Source of the DNA: Emticicia sp040253585
Lineage (GTDB): Bacteria; Bacteroidota; Bacteroidia; Cytophagales; Spirosomataceae
Reading direction: 5' to 3'
Length of the DNA: 64,000 bases
Assembly (NCBI RefSeq): GCF_040253585.1
Contig: NZ_JBELAU010000004.1
Location: 356,468-420,467 of the forward strand
The translations under genes and the position numbers were made by a program. This document shows positions 8,475 through 16,933 of this stretch, piece after piece; the first letter of the stretch is position 1, and every line of letters begins with the position of its first letter. The notes under the pieces are model-generated. The model saw only the letters and a program-made list of their open reading frames with translations. It did no database searches and was not told the DNA's origin.

Positions 8475-9953
8475 ATGAATAAAACCTGTACTAATATGAG
8501 AATTAGCCGAGCGGCGTTCCGCTATTTCAAAAGCCTATTATTGATTGCTTCGCTTATTTTTTCTACTGAAAGTTTTGCCCAAGATGGTCACTCAATCAAA
8601 GTACGAATGAAAGGAGTTACTGAAGGAAGAACTTGTCATTTGGCTCATTTTTTTGGTTATAATCAATATATCAAGGTTGATTCGGCCAAAGTTGAGAATG
8701 GCGAACTTAATTTTAAGGGCAAAGACCCACTCAAAGGAGGGATTTATCTGATTGTACTTTCACCATCGAAATACTATGATTTTGCAATAAATGGTAAAGA
8801 ACAATTTATGGAAATTGAGGGCGATACAACCGATTTTGTTGGTTCGGTGAAATTTAAAGGCTCAAGAGAGAATGAGATTTTATTTGGCTATCGTAAATTC
8901 TTGCAAGATAAAAGTAAAGAAGCCGAAGCAATGAGTGCGATGGCAAAAATGAAAAACGACCCAACTTCGCAAGAAATGAACCGTAAGAAAGTTGAACTGA
9001 TTCAGAAGGAAGTAGATACTTACATGAAGAATATAGTCAAAGAAAACGAAGGTACATTTGCAGCGAAAGTAATTAAAGCAAATATCGACCCTGAATTACC
9101 AACGGTGTTGCCTAAAAAGGCCAATGGCCGTCCAGATTCTACGTATCTATTTAATTATTATAAAGGACATTATTTCGATAATCTTGATTTTGCTGATGAC
9201 CGCCTACTTCGTTCGCCGTTTATTCACAGCCGTATGGAGCGATATTTTAAGGATTTGGTTTATCAAACAACCGATTCTGTCAATCATGATGCCGATAAAG
9301 TTTTGAAACTTGCCAAGAAAAACCAAGAAGTGTACCGTTGGGCCTTGTGGTGGGTGACGAATAAATACGAAAACAATGAAATAGTTGGACTTGACGGTGT
9401 ATTTATTCACTTAGCTGAAAACTATTATCTGAAAGATGCCGATTGGTTGGATTCAACACAACGTGCAAAATTCAAAGAAAGAGTTGATATTTTGAAGCCT
9501 TTACAGACAGGTTTTGTATTTCCGACCTTGATTGTTGCTGATTCTTTGGGTAGAGAATATAATCCAATGCAGAGCAAAACTAAATATACAATCGTTCACT
9601 TTTACGACCCAGACTGTGGTCACTGTAAAGAATCTGCACCGAAGTTGATGGAGTTTTATAATAAAAACAAAGATAAAGCAACGATTTATAACGTGAGCGT
9701 AGCATATGATACCAAAAAAATGAACAACTTTGTGCATGGTTATAAAACTCAACCGCTGTTAAATCTTTGGGACTCGAAAGGTAGATATTATTTTAGAAAA
9801 AACTTTGATGTATATTCTACGCCAACTAATTATATCTTAGATAAGGATAAGAAAATCATTGCTCGACGAATACCCGTTGATAAACTCGAAGATTTTATTA
9901 ATTTTTATGAGCGTCAGCAGATACAGAAAATGAGTGGAAATACTGGAAAGTAA
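8475..9953 (+). CDS. TlpA-like thiol-disulfide oxidoreductase
   Basis: A 492-aa exported protein. A signal peptide ends at about residue 36 (SFAQ). A DUF4369-type beta domain follows (about 40-130, with VDSAKVENGELNFKG). A helical middle region comes next, then a C-terminal thioredoxin domain with the redox motif CGHC at 381-384 in the context DPDCGHCKESAPK. The cis-Pro region (STPTNYILD) is present. Such Bacteroidota proteins reduce or isomerise disulfides in periplasmic or outer-membrane partners. The first ATG is used; a second ATG at 8496 gives a better spaced signal peptide and is also plausible. Its 3' end overlaps the convergent DUF1648 gene by 56 bp. Confidence 0.87.
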   Translation: MNKTCTNMRISRAAFRYFKSLLLIASLIFSTESFAQDGHSIKVRMKGVTEGRTCHLAHFFGYNQYIKVDSAKVENGELNFKGKDPLKGGIYLIVLSPSKYYDFAINGKEQFMEIEGDTTDFVGSVKFKGSRENEILFGYRKFLQDKSKEAEAMSAMAKMKNDPTSQEMNRKKVELIQKEVDTYMKNIVKENEGTFAAKVIKANIDPELPTVLPKKANGRPDSTYLFNYYKGHYFDNLDFADDRLLRSPFIHSRMERYFKDLVYQTTDSVNHDADKVLKLAKKNQEVYRWALWWVTNKYENNEIVGLDGVFIHLAENYYLKDADWLDSTQRAKFKERVDILKPLQTGFVFPTLIVADSLGREYNPMQSKTKYTIVHFYDPDCGHCKESAPKLMEFYNKNKDKATIYNVSVAYDTKKMNNFVHGYKTQPLLNLWDSKGRYYFRKNFDVYSTPTNYILDKDKKIIARRIPVDKLEDFINFYERQQIQKMSGNTGK

Positions 9954-10482
9954 AGAAGAAAGATATACAAAAAAATGCCCCGAAAGTAGCTACTCTCGGG
10001 GCATTTTTTTTTGCCAGTTTATTAATCTTACTTGTATAATAAGCCGAAAAACCAAGAATTGCCGCCACAATGCTGATGATTACAAAAAATATCCCATTGC
10101 TTGATATTGGATTTTGACTTGATTTTACGATGTTAAGCTCAATAAAAAAGAAGAGTGTACTGATACAAATCGAAATCAAATCTAATAATTGTCGGCCGAG
10201 TTTCATTCTTTCTTCCAAATTATTATTGCTTAACTTAATTGGCAAATTTAAGTAACTAAACGGATTCTTACGCACGCTTGCCATGAAGCCAACCAAAGCC
10301 AAATTGATGAGTGGAATAAAGAAAATTGTATATTTCTCACCCCAGCCGTTGGGTTTTCCATCAATACCAAAGTGAATCGGAATGGTGGCGGGTAGATTGG
10401 CAAACGAATAAGCGGCATAAGCCAAATTGATGATAGCAATCAGGATTGCTAAAAATACGAGTGTGCTGTTATGAGTTTTCAT
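9898..10482 (-). CDS. DUF1648 integral membrane protein
   Basis: About 194 aa from the ATG at 10482. A longer in-frame start at 10533 adds 17 residues with no membrane or signal character, so I reject it. The DUF1648 signature PATIPIHFGIDGKPNGWG lies near residues 30-50. Several transmembrane helices are visible (about 8-28, 54-70, 100-120, 130-150, 170-185). SdpI-type relatives share this domain, but the SdpI immunity region is not evident. The last 37 or so residues are encoded by DNA that also contains the opposite gene's terminator and the end of its coding region. The natural C-terminus may therefore be a late extension. Function unknown. Confidence 0.7.
   Translation of the reverse strand: MKTHNSTLVFLAILIAIINLAYAAYSFANLPATIPIHFGIDGKPNGWGEKYTIFFIPLINLALVGFMASVRKNPFSYLNLPIKLSNNNLEERMKLGRQLLDLISICISTLFFFIELNIVKSSQNPISSNGIFFVIISIVAAILGFSAYYTSKINKLAKKNAPRVATFGAFFCISFFFTFQYFHSFSVSADAHKN
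9975..10012 (+). terminator. Strong intrinsic terminator
   Basis: ATGCCCCGA (9975-9983) pairs with TCGGGGCAT (9996-10004). The inner self-complementary AGTAGCTACT extends the stem, and a run of nine T follows. It ends the thiol oxidoreductase transcript. It lies inside the coding region of the convergent DUF1648 gene. Confidence 0.88.
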
Positions 10483-10682
10483 TGTTGTACAGAATTTGAA
10501 TGTAAAACATCCAGTTCTACGCACGAGGCCCAAGCAGGGTGTGAGAGCTGACTAATGAGACAAAATTAACAAGTAAAATGAGTGGCGGCAAGCAAATTTT
10601 GATTAGTGGAGATTTGAAGGTTTGGTTGGCTTTTTGATGAGTGGGAAGTAAAATAAGTGGTTGAGCGTGTTGAATGAGATGC

Positions 10683-11267
10683 CTACTCAACATCTTCCTC
10701 TTTCTCAAATACAATATTTTCGTAAATATCTGATAAAGAAATAGTTATTTCGAGTTTTTCAAGATTAATCATTGCATTTTGTTCAGTGAATTCTTCATAA
10801 GTCCAAAGGGCATCACTGACTCTACTGTATAATTCAACGCTCATTTCGTACTGAGAAATCAACATATAATATTGCACCGAGGCTATTGCTTTGTATTTTT
10901 TTAGTTTGACTGTTTTATCATATTTTTCGGTCGAGGTTGATAAAACTTCTACAATCAAACTCGGATGTGCGATTTTGTTTTTCTGCTTCAAATCAAACGG
11001 ATTACAAGTTAGCATCACATCAGGGTAGGGATAATAGAAATCTTTGATGACTTCAAGTTTTACACTTTCTCTGAATACATCACAATGTTGTTTTCGCTGT
11101 TTTCTTAATGAAAATTCGATATTACTGGCTAATCTACTATGATTAAGTGTAGTACCAGCCATTGCAAAAATTTCACCATCAAAATACTCGTGGCGAATTT
11201 CGCTTGTTTCTTCCAATGCAAAATATTCTTCGATAGTATACCGCTTTTTTTTGTCGGATTCTCCCAT
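10683..11267 (-). CDS. Uma2-family (DUF820) nuclease-fold protein
   Basis: A 194-aa protein with the Uma2/DUF820 restriction-endonuclease-like fold: YTIEEYFALEE, HEYFDGEIFAMAG, a later acidic PDVML, and IVEVLSTSTEKYDKTVKLKKY. These supply the Asp/Glu/Lys set of a PD-(D/E)XK-type site. It is a very widespread family in cyanobacteria and Bacteroidota whose biological role is unsettled. It stands alone between a DUF1648 gene and the biotin carboxylase. The interval 10534-10682 upstream of the DUF1648 gene holds nothing I recognise. Confidence 0.82.
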   Translation of the reverse strand: MGESDKKKRYTIEEYFALEETSEIRHEYFDGEIFAMAGTTLNHSRLASNIEFSLRKQRKQHCDVFRESVKLEVIKDFYYPYPDVMLTCNPFDLKQKNKIAHPSLIVEVLSTSTEKYDKTVKLKKYKAIASVQYYMLISQYEMSVELYSRVSDALWTYEEFTEQNAMINLEKLEITISLSDIYENIVFEKEEDVE

Positions 11268-11338
11268 AACTAATCTTTTTTGACAAATATACAGATTTTA
11301 TCAGTGGTATTGTATCTTTCAATTGTTTGAAAAACATA

Positions 11339-11371
11339 AACCCTCCACTAACTAAGAAATAGTGGAGGGTT
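11339..11371 (-). terminator. 12-bp perfect stem, terminator of biotin carboxylase
   Basis: AACCCTCCACTA (11339-11350) and TAGTGGAGGGTT (11360-11371) are exact complements around a 9-nt loop. On the minus strand the stem is followed by a T-rich stretch. It lies 57 bp past the stop of the biotin carboxylase gene. Confidence 0.75.
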
Positions 11372-11428
11372 ATTGCTATTTTGATTAGTCTTTGGTTTTT
11401 GAGAGATTATCTCACAAAATAGCTAAAT

Positions 11429-12940
11429 TTAACTTCGCAAATTTACTCTATTTCTACGCCATTGACTTGTTTGAGTTATGGTTGGCGTATTTTGTGCTGA
11501 ACTATTATTTTGCTTACGTTTCAATATCTCAACGGCCAAAACTGCGGCAATTTCAAATTCTATAGTTGGAATTTCTTCCTGCAAAACCTCTGGAGTAAAG
11601 TATAAACCCACAAACCGAGTATCAAATTTACCACTCACAAATGCCTCGTGTTGAAGAGCAAATTTGCAGAATGGTAGTGTAGTGGCCACGCCCGTAATTT
11701 TAAATTCATCAATGGCACGAATCATTTTTTCGATAGCTTCGGTGCGGTCTTTTCCGTATGCAATCAATTTTGCAATCATGGGGTCGTAGTGAATCGGAAT
11801 CTCCATGCCTTCTTCTATGCCATCATCGACACGCACGCCATTGCCTTGCGGACGTACATAAGTTTGCAAAATTCCCACATCTGGCAAGAAGTTATTGGCT
11901 GGGTCTTCGGCACAAACTCTTACCTCAATTGCATGACCATTTATTTTCAAATCTTCTTGTTTTATGCTCAATTCACGTCCTTCGGCCACGTATATCATTT
12001 CTTTTACCAAGTCGATTCCCGTAATCATTTCGGTTACTGGGTGTTCAACCTGCAAACGAGTGTTCATTTCTAAGAAATAAAAATTCAAATCTTCGTCAAC
12101 GATAAACTCTACTGTTCCTGCACCATAATAGTTACAAGCTTTAGCTACATCAACGGCACATTTGCCCATCGCTTCACGGATTTCGGGCGTAAGTACGGCT
12201 GACGGAGCTTCTTCTACTACTTTTTGGTGGCGTCGCTGAATAGAACATTCTCGCTCAAAAAAATGAAGAACATTACCGTGCTTATCGCCCATCACCTGAA
12301 TTTCGATGTGCTTTGGCTTCGTGATATACTTTTCGATGAAACACGCCCCATTTCCAAATGAAGAAATAGCTTCGCCAACGGCTCGGTCCATTTGTTCATC
12401 AAATTCGGCTTCGTTTTCTACGACTCTCATCCCTTTTCCGCCACCACCTGCACTGGCTTTTATCAAAACTGGATACCCAATCTCGGCCGACTTTGCTTTG
12501 GCTGCCGCACGGTCTGTAATGGCATCGGGTGTACCAGGAACCATCGGAATATTATATTTCGCAACCGTATGTTTGGAAGATAATTTATCGCCCATTACTT
12601 CAATGGACTCTGGGGATGGACCAATGAAAATCAAGCCAGCTTCTTGTACTTTTCTCGAAAAATCAGCATTTTCCGATAAAAAACCATAACCTGGATGAAT
12701 GGCATCAACGCCCAAACTTTTGGCAACTTCTATGATTTTATCGCCTCGTAGATAAGACTCCTTTGAAGCGGCTGGACCAATGCAAACAGCTTCATCAGCA
12801 TATTTTACGTGCGGAAAATTTCGGTCGGCTTCTGAGAAAACCGCAACCGTTTTGATACCCATTTCACGAGCAGTTCGCATCACACGAACCGCTATTTCGC
12901 CTCTGTTGGCAATTAATATTTTGCGAATTGACTTTATCAC
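11429..12940 (-). CDS. accC: Acyl-CoA carboxylase, biotin carboxylase subunit
   Basis: A 503-aa ATP-grasp enzyme that carboxylates protein-bound biotin, supplying malonyl-CoA or methylmalonyl-CoA synthesis. Seen: ILIANRGEIAVRV at the N-terminus, the ATP-grasp glycine loop GGGGKGMR (165-172), ERECSIQRRHQK (229-240), and EMNTRLQVEHPVTE (291-304) with the active-site Arg. The usual biotin carboxylase ends near residue 450. Here about 50 further residues follow, ending in a polar low-complexity tail, as in some Bacteroidota propionyl-type subunits. No biotin carrier or carboxyltransferase gene is adjacent, so the acetyl or propionyl preference stays open. Confidence 0.9.
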   Translation of the reverse strand: MIKSIRKILIANRGEIAVRVMRTAREMGIKTVAVFSEADRNFPHVKYADEAVCIGPAASKESYLRGDKIIEVAKSLGVDAIHPGYGFLSENADFSRKVQEAGLIFIGPSPESIEVMGDKLSSKHTVAKYNIPMVPGTPDAITDRAAAKAKSAEIGYPVLIKASAGGGGKGMRVVENEAEFDEQMDRAVGEAISSFGNGACFIEKYITKPKHIEIQVMGDKHGNVLHFFERECSIQRRHQKVVEEAPSAVLTPEIREAMGKCAVDVAKACNYYGAGTVEFIVDEDLNFYFLEMNTRLQVEHPVTEMITGIDLVKEMIYVAEGRELSIKQEDLKINGHAIEVRVCAEDPANNFLPDVGILQTYVRPQGNGVRVDDGIEEGMEIPIHYDPMIAKLIAYGKDRTEAIEKMIRAIDEFKITGVATTLPFCKFALQHEAFVSGKFDTRFVGLYFTPEVLQEEIPTIEFEIAAVLAVEILKRKQNNSSAQNTPTITQTSQWRRNRVNLRS

Positions 12941-12978
12941 TTTCTTTTGATTGATTTAGTTTTGCTGTACTTTAAAAT

Positions 12979-13104
12979 ATAGTCCACAGTTGATGGCCAA
13001 CAGTATTTTTTTGTAGTTTAATCCAACTAAATGTAAAATACTTAGTTTGTAGTATTAACAGCTAAGGCTTTTTAATGACTGTTTTCTGTCGTCTATCGAC
13101 TATT
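12979..13104. repeat. Copy of the GTCGATGGTCAACAG-family palindrome
   Basis: AGTCCACAGTTGATGGCCAACAG (from 12981) on one side and CTGTCGTCTATCGACTAT (from 13086) on the other are diverged, oppositely oriented arms of the element seen best at 45054-45120. The element sits in the 370-bp divergent region between the biotin carboxylase and the alpha-oxoamine synthase. The rest of that region holds only the promoter described next. Confidence 0.5.
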
Positions 13105-13202
13105 TAAACACTAATTAACACTAAAATCGAATTGGATTTTTTAAATATGCCCTAAAAATATTGCACATTTTGTATAGATAGGATTTTTCAAAGAAATCGG
13201 TG

Positions 13203-13234
13203 TTTGGTTTCCTACTAAAAAAGCGTTATTTTTG
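13203..13234 (+). promoter_or_regulatory. Bacteroidota-type promoter
   Basis: TTTG at 13203-13206, 20 nt, then TATTTTTG at 13227-13234: a full match to the TTTG / TAnnTTTG consensus. It would start transcription near 13240, about 70 nt before the ATG at 13312. Confidence 0.7.
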
Positions 13235-13311
13235 TGTAAAATTTTAAGGTGATGTAATCAACATTCATCATTATATTATCGCACGGGCGACCCCGTTATA
13301 ATTTTAAAAAA

Positions 13312-14574
13312 ATGGCACAGGATATTTTTGATAAAGCTCTCAACAATTTAGGTCCAATCGGGTCACAGGCGAAATTGCTTAATTCTCACCATTATTATTC
13401 TTTTCCAAAACTTTCGGGTGAGCTTGGCCCACACATGGAGTTTATGGGTAAAAAGATGCTAAACTGGTCGTTGAACAACTATTTAGGATTGGCCAATCAT
13501 CCAGAAGTGCGTCAGGCAGATGCTGAGGCTGCAGCTGAATATGGTTTGGCTTACCCAATGGGTGCGAGAATGATGACAGGGAATACCGAATTACATGAGC
13601 AGTTTGAAAAGCAATTAGCTGAATATGTTGGTAAAAAAGATTCGTTTTTGCTAAACTATGGTTATCAGGGCGTTATGTCAGTGATCGAATGTATTGTTGA
13701 TAGAAAAGACGTGATCGTGTTTGATGCCGAAAGCCACGCTTGTTTGATTGATGGTATTCGTTTGCACAAAGCAAAGGGCGGTACTTACTACCAATTTGCT
13801 CATAACGATATGGAGAGCTTAGAGAAAAACTTGGTAAGAGCAACCAAATTGGCTGAAGAGCAAGGTGGAGGAATCTTGGTGATTACTGAAGGTGTATTTG
13901 GTATGTCGGGTAAGGTTGGTAGTTTGGATAAAATCGTTGAACTGAAGAAGAAATTCAACTTCCGTTTATTGGTTGATGATGCTCACGGATTTGGCACGAT
14001 GGGTGAAACGGGTGCTGGTGTACCTGAGTATTTTGGTGTGCAAGACCAAGTAGATTTGCATTTCTGTACGTTTGCCAAATCAATGGCAGCTATTGGTGCA
14101 TTTATTGCTGCCGACCCAGAAATCGTGATGTTCTTGAAATACAATATGCGTTCACAAACCTATGCAAAAGCATTACCAATGCCTTTTGTATTGGGTGGAA
14201 TGAAGCGTTTGGAATTGATGAAAAATCACCCAGAGTTTAGAGAAAATCTTTGGACAATCGTGAAGGCTCTTCAAGATGGTTTCCGCAAGCGTGGATTTGA
14301 TATTGGAGATACCACTTCACCAGTAACCCCTGTTTTTTTACACGGAAGCTATGATTTACCGACTGTAACAAATTTGATTCGTGATATGCGTGAAAACATG
14401 GGTATTTTCTGTTCTGTAATTATTTACCCCGTCGTTCCTAAGGGTGTTATTATGCTTCGTATCATTCCTACGGCTTCGCATACACTTGAAGATGTAGAAT
14501 ATACAATGGATTGTTTCGAGAAAGTTCAGGCTAAACTTCAAGCGGGCGAATATGCTCCGTTAGCGGTGGCGTAA
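13312..14574 (+). CDS. Alpha-oxoamine synthase (SPT / CFAT / KBL type)
   Basis: A 420-aa PLP-dependent fold-I enzyme that condenses an amino acid with an acyl-CoA or acyl-ACP, releasing CO2 or forming an amino-ketone. Seen: NYLGL, GARMMTGNTELHEQFE, DAESHACLIDG (138-148, PLP-stacking His region), VDDAHGFGTMGETGAG (221-236) and the PLP lysine K256 in CTFAKSMA. Candidate activities are serine palmitoyltransferase (sphingolipid), cysteate fatty-acyltransferase (sulfonolipid, known in Cytophagales) and 2-amino-3-ketobutyrate CoA ligase. The absence of a threonine dehydrogenase neighbour argues mildly against the last. It stands alone behind its own promoter. Confidence 0.8.
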   Translation: MAQDIFDKALNNLGPIGSQAKLLNSHHYYSFPKLSGELGPHMEFMGKKMLNWSLNNYLGLANHPEVRQADAEAAAEYGLAYPMGARMMTGNTELHEQFEKQLAEYVGKKDSFLLNYGYQGVMSVIECIVDRKDVIVFDAESHACLIDGIRLHKAKGGTYYQFAHNDMESLEKNLVRATKLAEEQGGGILVITEGVFGMSGKVGSLDKIVELKKKFNFRLLVDDAHGFGTMGETGAGVPEYFGVQDQVDLHFCTFAKSMAAIGAFIAADPEIVMFLKYNMRSQTYAKALPMPFVLGGMKRLELMKNHPEFRENLWTIVKALQDGFRKRGFDIGDTTSPVTPVFLHGSYDLPTVTNLIRDMRENMGIFCSVIIYPVVPKGVIMLRIIPTASHTLEDVEYTMDCFEKVQAKLQAGEYAPLAVA

Positions 14575-14591
14575 ATACCAAATACTTTTGA

Positions 14592-14648
14592 AAGAATGTT
14601 AGTGTTTAGCTTATTTTTTGCTGAATATTAACATTCTTCACATATCTT
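14592..14648 (+). terminator. Long imperfect hairpin
   Basis: AAGAATGTTA (14592-14601) pairs with TAACATTCTT (14639-14648), with further pairing inside around a T-rich loop. It lies 18 bp after the oxoamine synthase stop. No T-run follows directly, so it may stabilise the 3' end rather than terminate. Confidence 0.4.
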
Positions 14649-14673
14649 TTATAAATCTACACAATAGCTTTCT

Positions 14674-15249
14674 ATGAAAACACTTCTGCTTTTCATGCTT
14701 TGCTTGCCATCTTTTCTTTTTGCACAAGACTCTCTTAAAACAAAGATTAAAAAAAATGAGATTTCGATTAATACATTTGAGCTTGTAATAGCAAGGATTA
14801 TTCCAATTACTTATGAGCGATTTATTGATAGTAATCAGTCCATTACTGTAAAAACTTTCTTATTCGATAAACGTTATACGGAGTTCAACTCAAACAATAT
14901 TTATATTAGCCTACAAGCACAATATAACTTTTACTTTTCGGAGAAGAAAAAAAATGCAGGGTTCTCCTTTTCTCCATTTTTTAAGTTTACCAAAGGCAAG
15001 TATCATTATGGAGAAAGTAGCGGTTATTATGACAATAATGGGATTTATCAGGTACGTCTTAAGAAAGCCATATTGGATGTAAACGGAGCAATTTTAGGTC
15101 TTGGATTAGGTTATAAACTACTCTGGAAAGAGAAAATTAGTCTTAATTTTACTACTGATGTAGGTCGTGTAGTACATGCAAAAGGTTATTATGCTGAATA
15201 TATTCCAATAGAATTGAGAATTGGTATGAATATGGGGCTTAGGTTTTAA
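14674..15249 (+). CDS. Outer-membrane beta-barrel-like protein, paralogue 1
   Basis: A 191-aa protein with a signal peptide (cleavage after FAQ, about residue 18). The mature part has alternating amphipathic strands and ends in MGLRF, the terminal aromatic typical of outer-membrane barrels. A conserved segment KKNEISINTFELVIARIIPITYERF follows the signal peptide and is shared with the next two genes. It is the most diverged of the three. No enzymatic motif is visible and the family is not one I can name; it may relate to DUF3575-like proteins. A short leader ending in ACACAATAG precedes the ATG and resembles the leaders of its two neighbours. Confidence 0.72.
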   Translation: MKTLLLFMLCLPSFLFAQDSLKTKIKKNEISINTFELVIARIIPITYERFIDSNQSITVKTFLFDKRYTEFNSNNIYISLQAQYNFYFSEKKKNAGFSFSPFFKFTKGKYHYGESSGYYDNNGIYQVRLKKAILDVNGAILGLGLGYKLLWKEKISLNFTTDVGRVVHAKGYYAEYIPIELRIGMNMGLRF

Positions 15250-15289
15250 GTAAACATTCTTCTTATATAAATCTTAAACACAATTAGTC

Positions 15290-15877
15290 ATGAAAAAAGC
15301 ATTGTTCTTAATGTTGGTTCTTCCATCATTGCTTTTTGCACAAGTAGATTCACTGAAATCAAAAGTAAATAAAAACGAGATTATAGTTAATGCTTTTGAG
15401 CTTATTGTTGGTGGTATTGTACCAATTAGCTACGAGCGTTTTATCGACAAAAATCAATCAATTACGGTAAAGGCATTTTTCCTTGATAAAAGTTCTGGCG
15501 ATTTTAACTCAGAAAAATTCGACCAAACTAAGGTGATTAGCTTTCAGACACAGTATAATTTCTATTTTTCAGAAAAAAAACAAAATGCAGGCTTCTTTTT
15601 TGCTCCATTTTTGAAATTTACTGGTGGAAAATACACACCAACATACGAAAGTTATTATGATTATAATGGAAACAGATTTTTGAATACTCCTGGCAAAGCA
15701 TTGAGAGTTAATGCCTTAATTTCTGGTTTTGGTATTGGCTATAAATTTTTATCAAGGAATAAGGTTTCATTTGGTTTCTCCATTGATATCGGACGTGTGC
15801 TGAATAAAGCTGGGTATTACCAATTATCTGGACCTTCTGAGGCAAGATTGGGTGCAAATATGGGTATTAGGTTTTAA
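15290..15877 (+). CDS. Outer-membrane beta-barrel-like protein, paralogue 2
   Basis: A 195-aa tandem paralogue of its neighbours. It has a signal peptide to about residue 18 (LLFAQ), then KNEIIVNAFELIVGGIVPISYERFIDKNQ, then predicted beta strands, with the C-terminal residues MGIRF. The 40-bp spacer before it ends with ACACAATTAGTCATGA, the same string that precedes paralogue 3. This shows the duplicated unit included the translation-start region. It is probably co-transcribed with the other two. Function unknown. Confidence 0.72.
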   Translation: MKKALFLMLVLPSLLFAQVDSLKSKVNKNEIIVNAFELIVGGIVPISYERFIDKNQSITVKAFFLDKSSGDFNSEKFDQTKVISFQTQYNFYFSEKKQNAGFFFAPFLKFTGGKYTPTYESYYDYNGNRFLNTPGKALRVNALISGFGIGYKFLSRNKVSFGFSIDIGRVLNKAGYYQLSGPSEARLGANMGIRF

Positions 15878-15922
15878 GTACGTAAGAATCCTTTTTTATA
15901 CAAATCTTCAACACAATTAGTC

Positions 15923-16465
15923 ATGAGAAAAATATTGTTTTTAATGATGGTTCTTCCATTATCACTTTTTGCACAAGAAGATTCATTGAAACCAAAAGTA
16001 AAGAAAAACGAGATTATGGTGAATGCCTTTGAACTTATTGTAGGAGGTATCATTCCAATTTCTTACGAACATTTCATTAATAATTATCAGTCAATTGTAG
16101 TAAAAACTTTTTTCCTTGATAAACCATACCACGAACTAAGGTCAGCAAGAAATAACCCCTTTAGTGTACAAATAGAATTTCTTTATTATACATCTGAAAA
16201 AAAGAGAAATGCAGGTTTTTTTGTGGCCCCATTTTTGAAGGTTACCGCTGGAAAATATTATGTAGGATATTTTAATCCGATTAGAAAATTTCGCCCTAAA
16301 ATTGCATCTGCTGGTTTTGGTGTTGGTTATAAATTTCTAATCAAAGAGAAATTTTTACTCAGTATTACCACTGATATTGGGCGTATTGCGAATGCCTATG
16401 CTTATAATTCATCTTACGGTTCAATTAGCCTAAGAGCTGGTATAAATATGGGTCTTCGATTTTAA
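15923..16465 (+). CDS. Outer-membrane beta-barrel-like protein, paralogue 3
   Basis: A 180-aa third member, somewhat shorter in the central variable segment (about residues 75-125). It keeps the signal peptide ending in LFAQ, the KKNEIMVNAFELIVGGIIPISYEHF block and the terminal MGLRF. Paralogues 2 and 3 are clearly closer to each other than to paralogue 1, which suggests two successive duplications. The gene is followed by a good terminator, so the three form one unit. No function can be assigned. Confidence 0.72.
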   Translation: MRKILFLMMVLPLSLFAQEDSLKPKVKKNEIMVNAFELIVGGIIPISYEHFINNYQSIVVKTFFLDKPYHELRSARNNPFSVQIEFLYYTSEKKRNAGFFVAPFLKVTAGKYYVGYFNPIRKFRPKIASAGFGVGYKFLIKEKFLLSITTDIGRIANAYAYNSSYGSISLRAGINMGLRF

Positions 16466-16493
16466 GTATCAAGAATTGATTATTTGTTGAGAT

Positions 16494-16520
16494 AAGTCTG
16501 GTTTTGGCCAGACTTTTTTA
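16494..16520 (+). terminator. Intrinsic terminator of the three-paralogue unit
   Basis: AAGTCTGG (16494-16501) and CCAGACTT (16508-16515) form the stem around a 6-nt loop, followed by a T-run. It lies 28 bp after the third paralogue's stop. Confidence 0.8.
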
Positions 16521-16568
16521 GTTTTAGATAAAAATAAGGCGATTTTGATGGTATTTTTTAATGAAAAA

Positions 16569-16598
16569 TTTGTAATATTTTATAATATATCTAACTTG
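16569..16598 (+). promoter_or_regulatory. Candidate promoter of the histone-like gene
   Basis: TTTG (16569-16572), 19 nt, then TAACTTG (16592-16598), a near match to the Bacteroidota consensus. The leader to the ATG at 16666 would be about 60 nt. Confidence 0.5.
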
Positions 16599-16665
16599 CA
16601 AGTACATACTATTCAATAATCAACAAATACTTTCATTATTCACCCAAAAACCTTTTATTTCTATC

Positions 16666-16848
16666 ATGGATAAGTACAAAGAATTAACTGACCTTGTGGC
16701 TTCTTTATCAGGAGATTTTGAAAAATTTTATGACAAAGGAAACAATGCTGCTGGTACTCGTGTAAGAGCAGGAATGGCTACACTTGCTAAATGGGCTAAA
16801 GATACGAGAGCAGAGGTTCAGGCTAAGAAAAATGCTGGGAAAGCTTGA
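16666..16848 (+). CDS. Histone H1-like (Hc1-family) small basic protein
   Basis: A 60-aa Lys/Arg/Ala-rich protein. It has a helical N-terminal part (KELTDLVASLSGDFEKFYDKGN) and then AAGTRVRAGMATLAKWAKDTRAEVQAKKN. This matches the short Hc1-like histone H1 proteins common in Bacteroidota. These are nucleoid proteins that probably bind DNA through the basic C-terminal helix. The gene has its own promoter and a strong terminator, consistent with high expression as a free-standing unit. Confidence 0.8.
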   Translation: MDKYKELTDLVASLSGDFEKFYDKGNNAAGTRVRAGMATLAKWAKDTRAEVQAKKNAGKA

Positions 16849-16933
16849 TGATGTTAAAGAAATCGTAGATGAGTCAGTATTTCTTTCTTAGTTGTTTACT
16901 AAATGATTTTTGCAGATATACTACTCATAAAGC

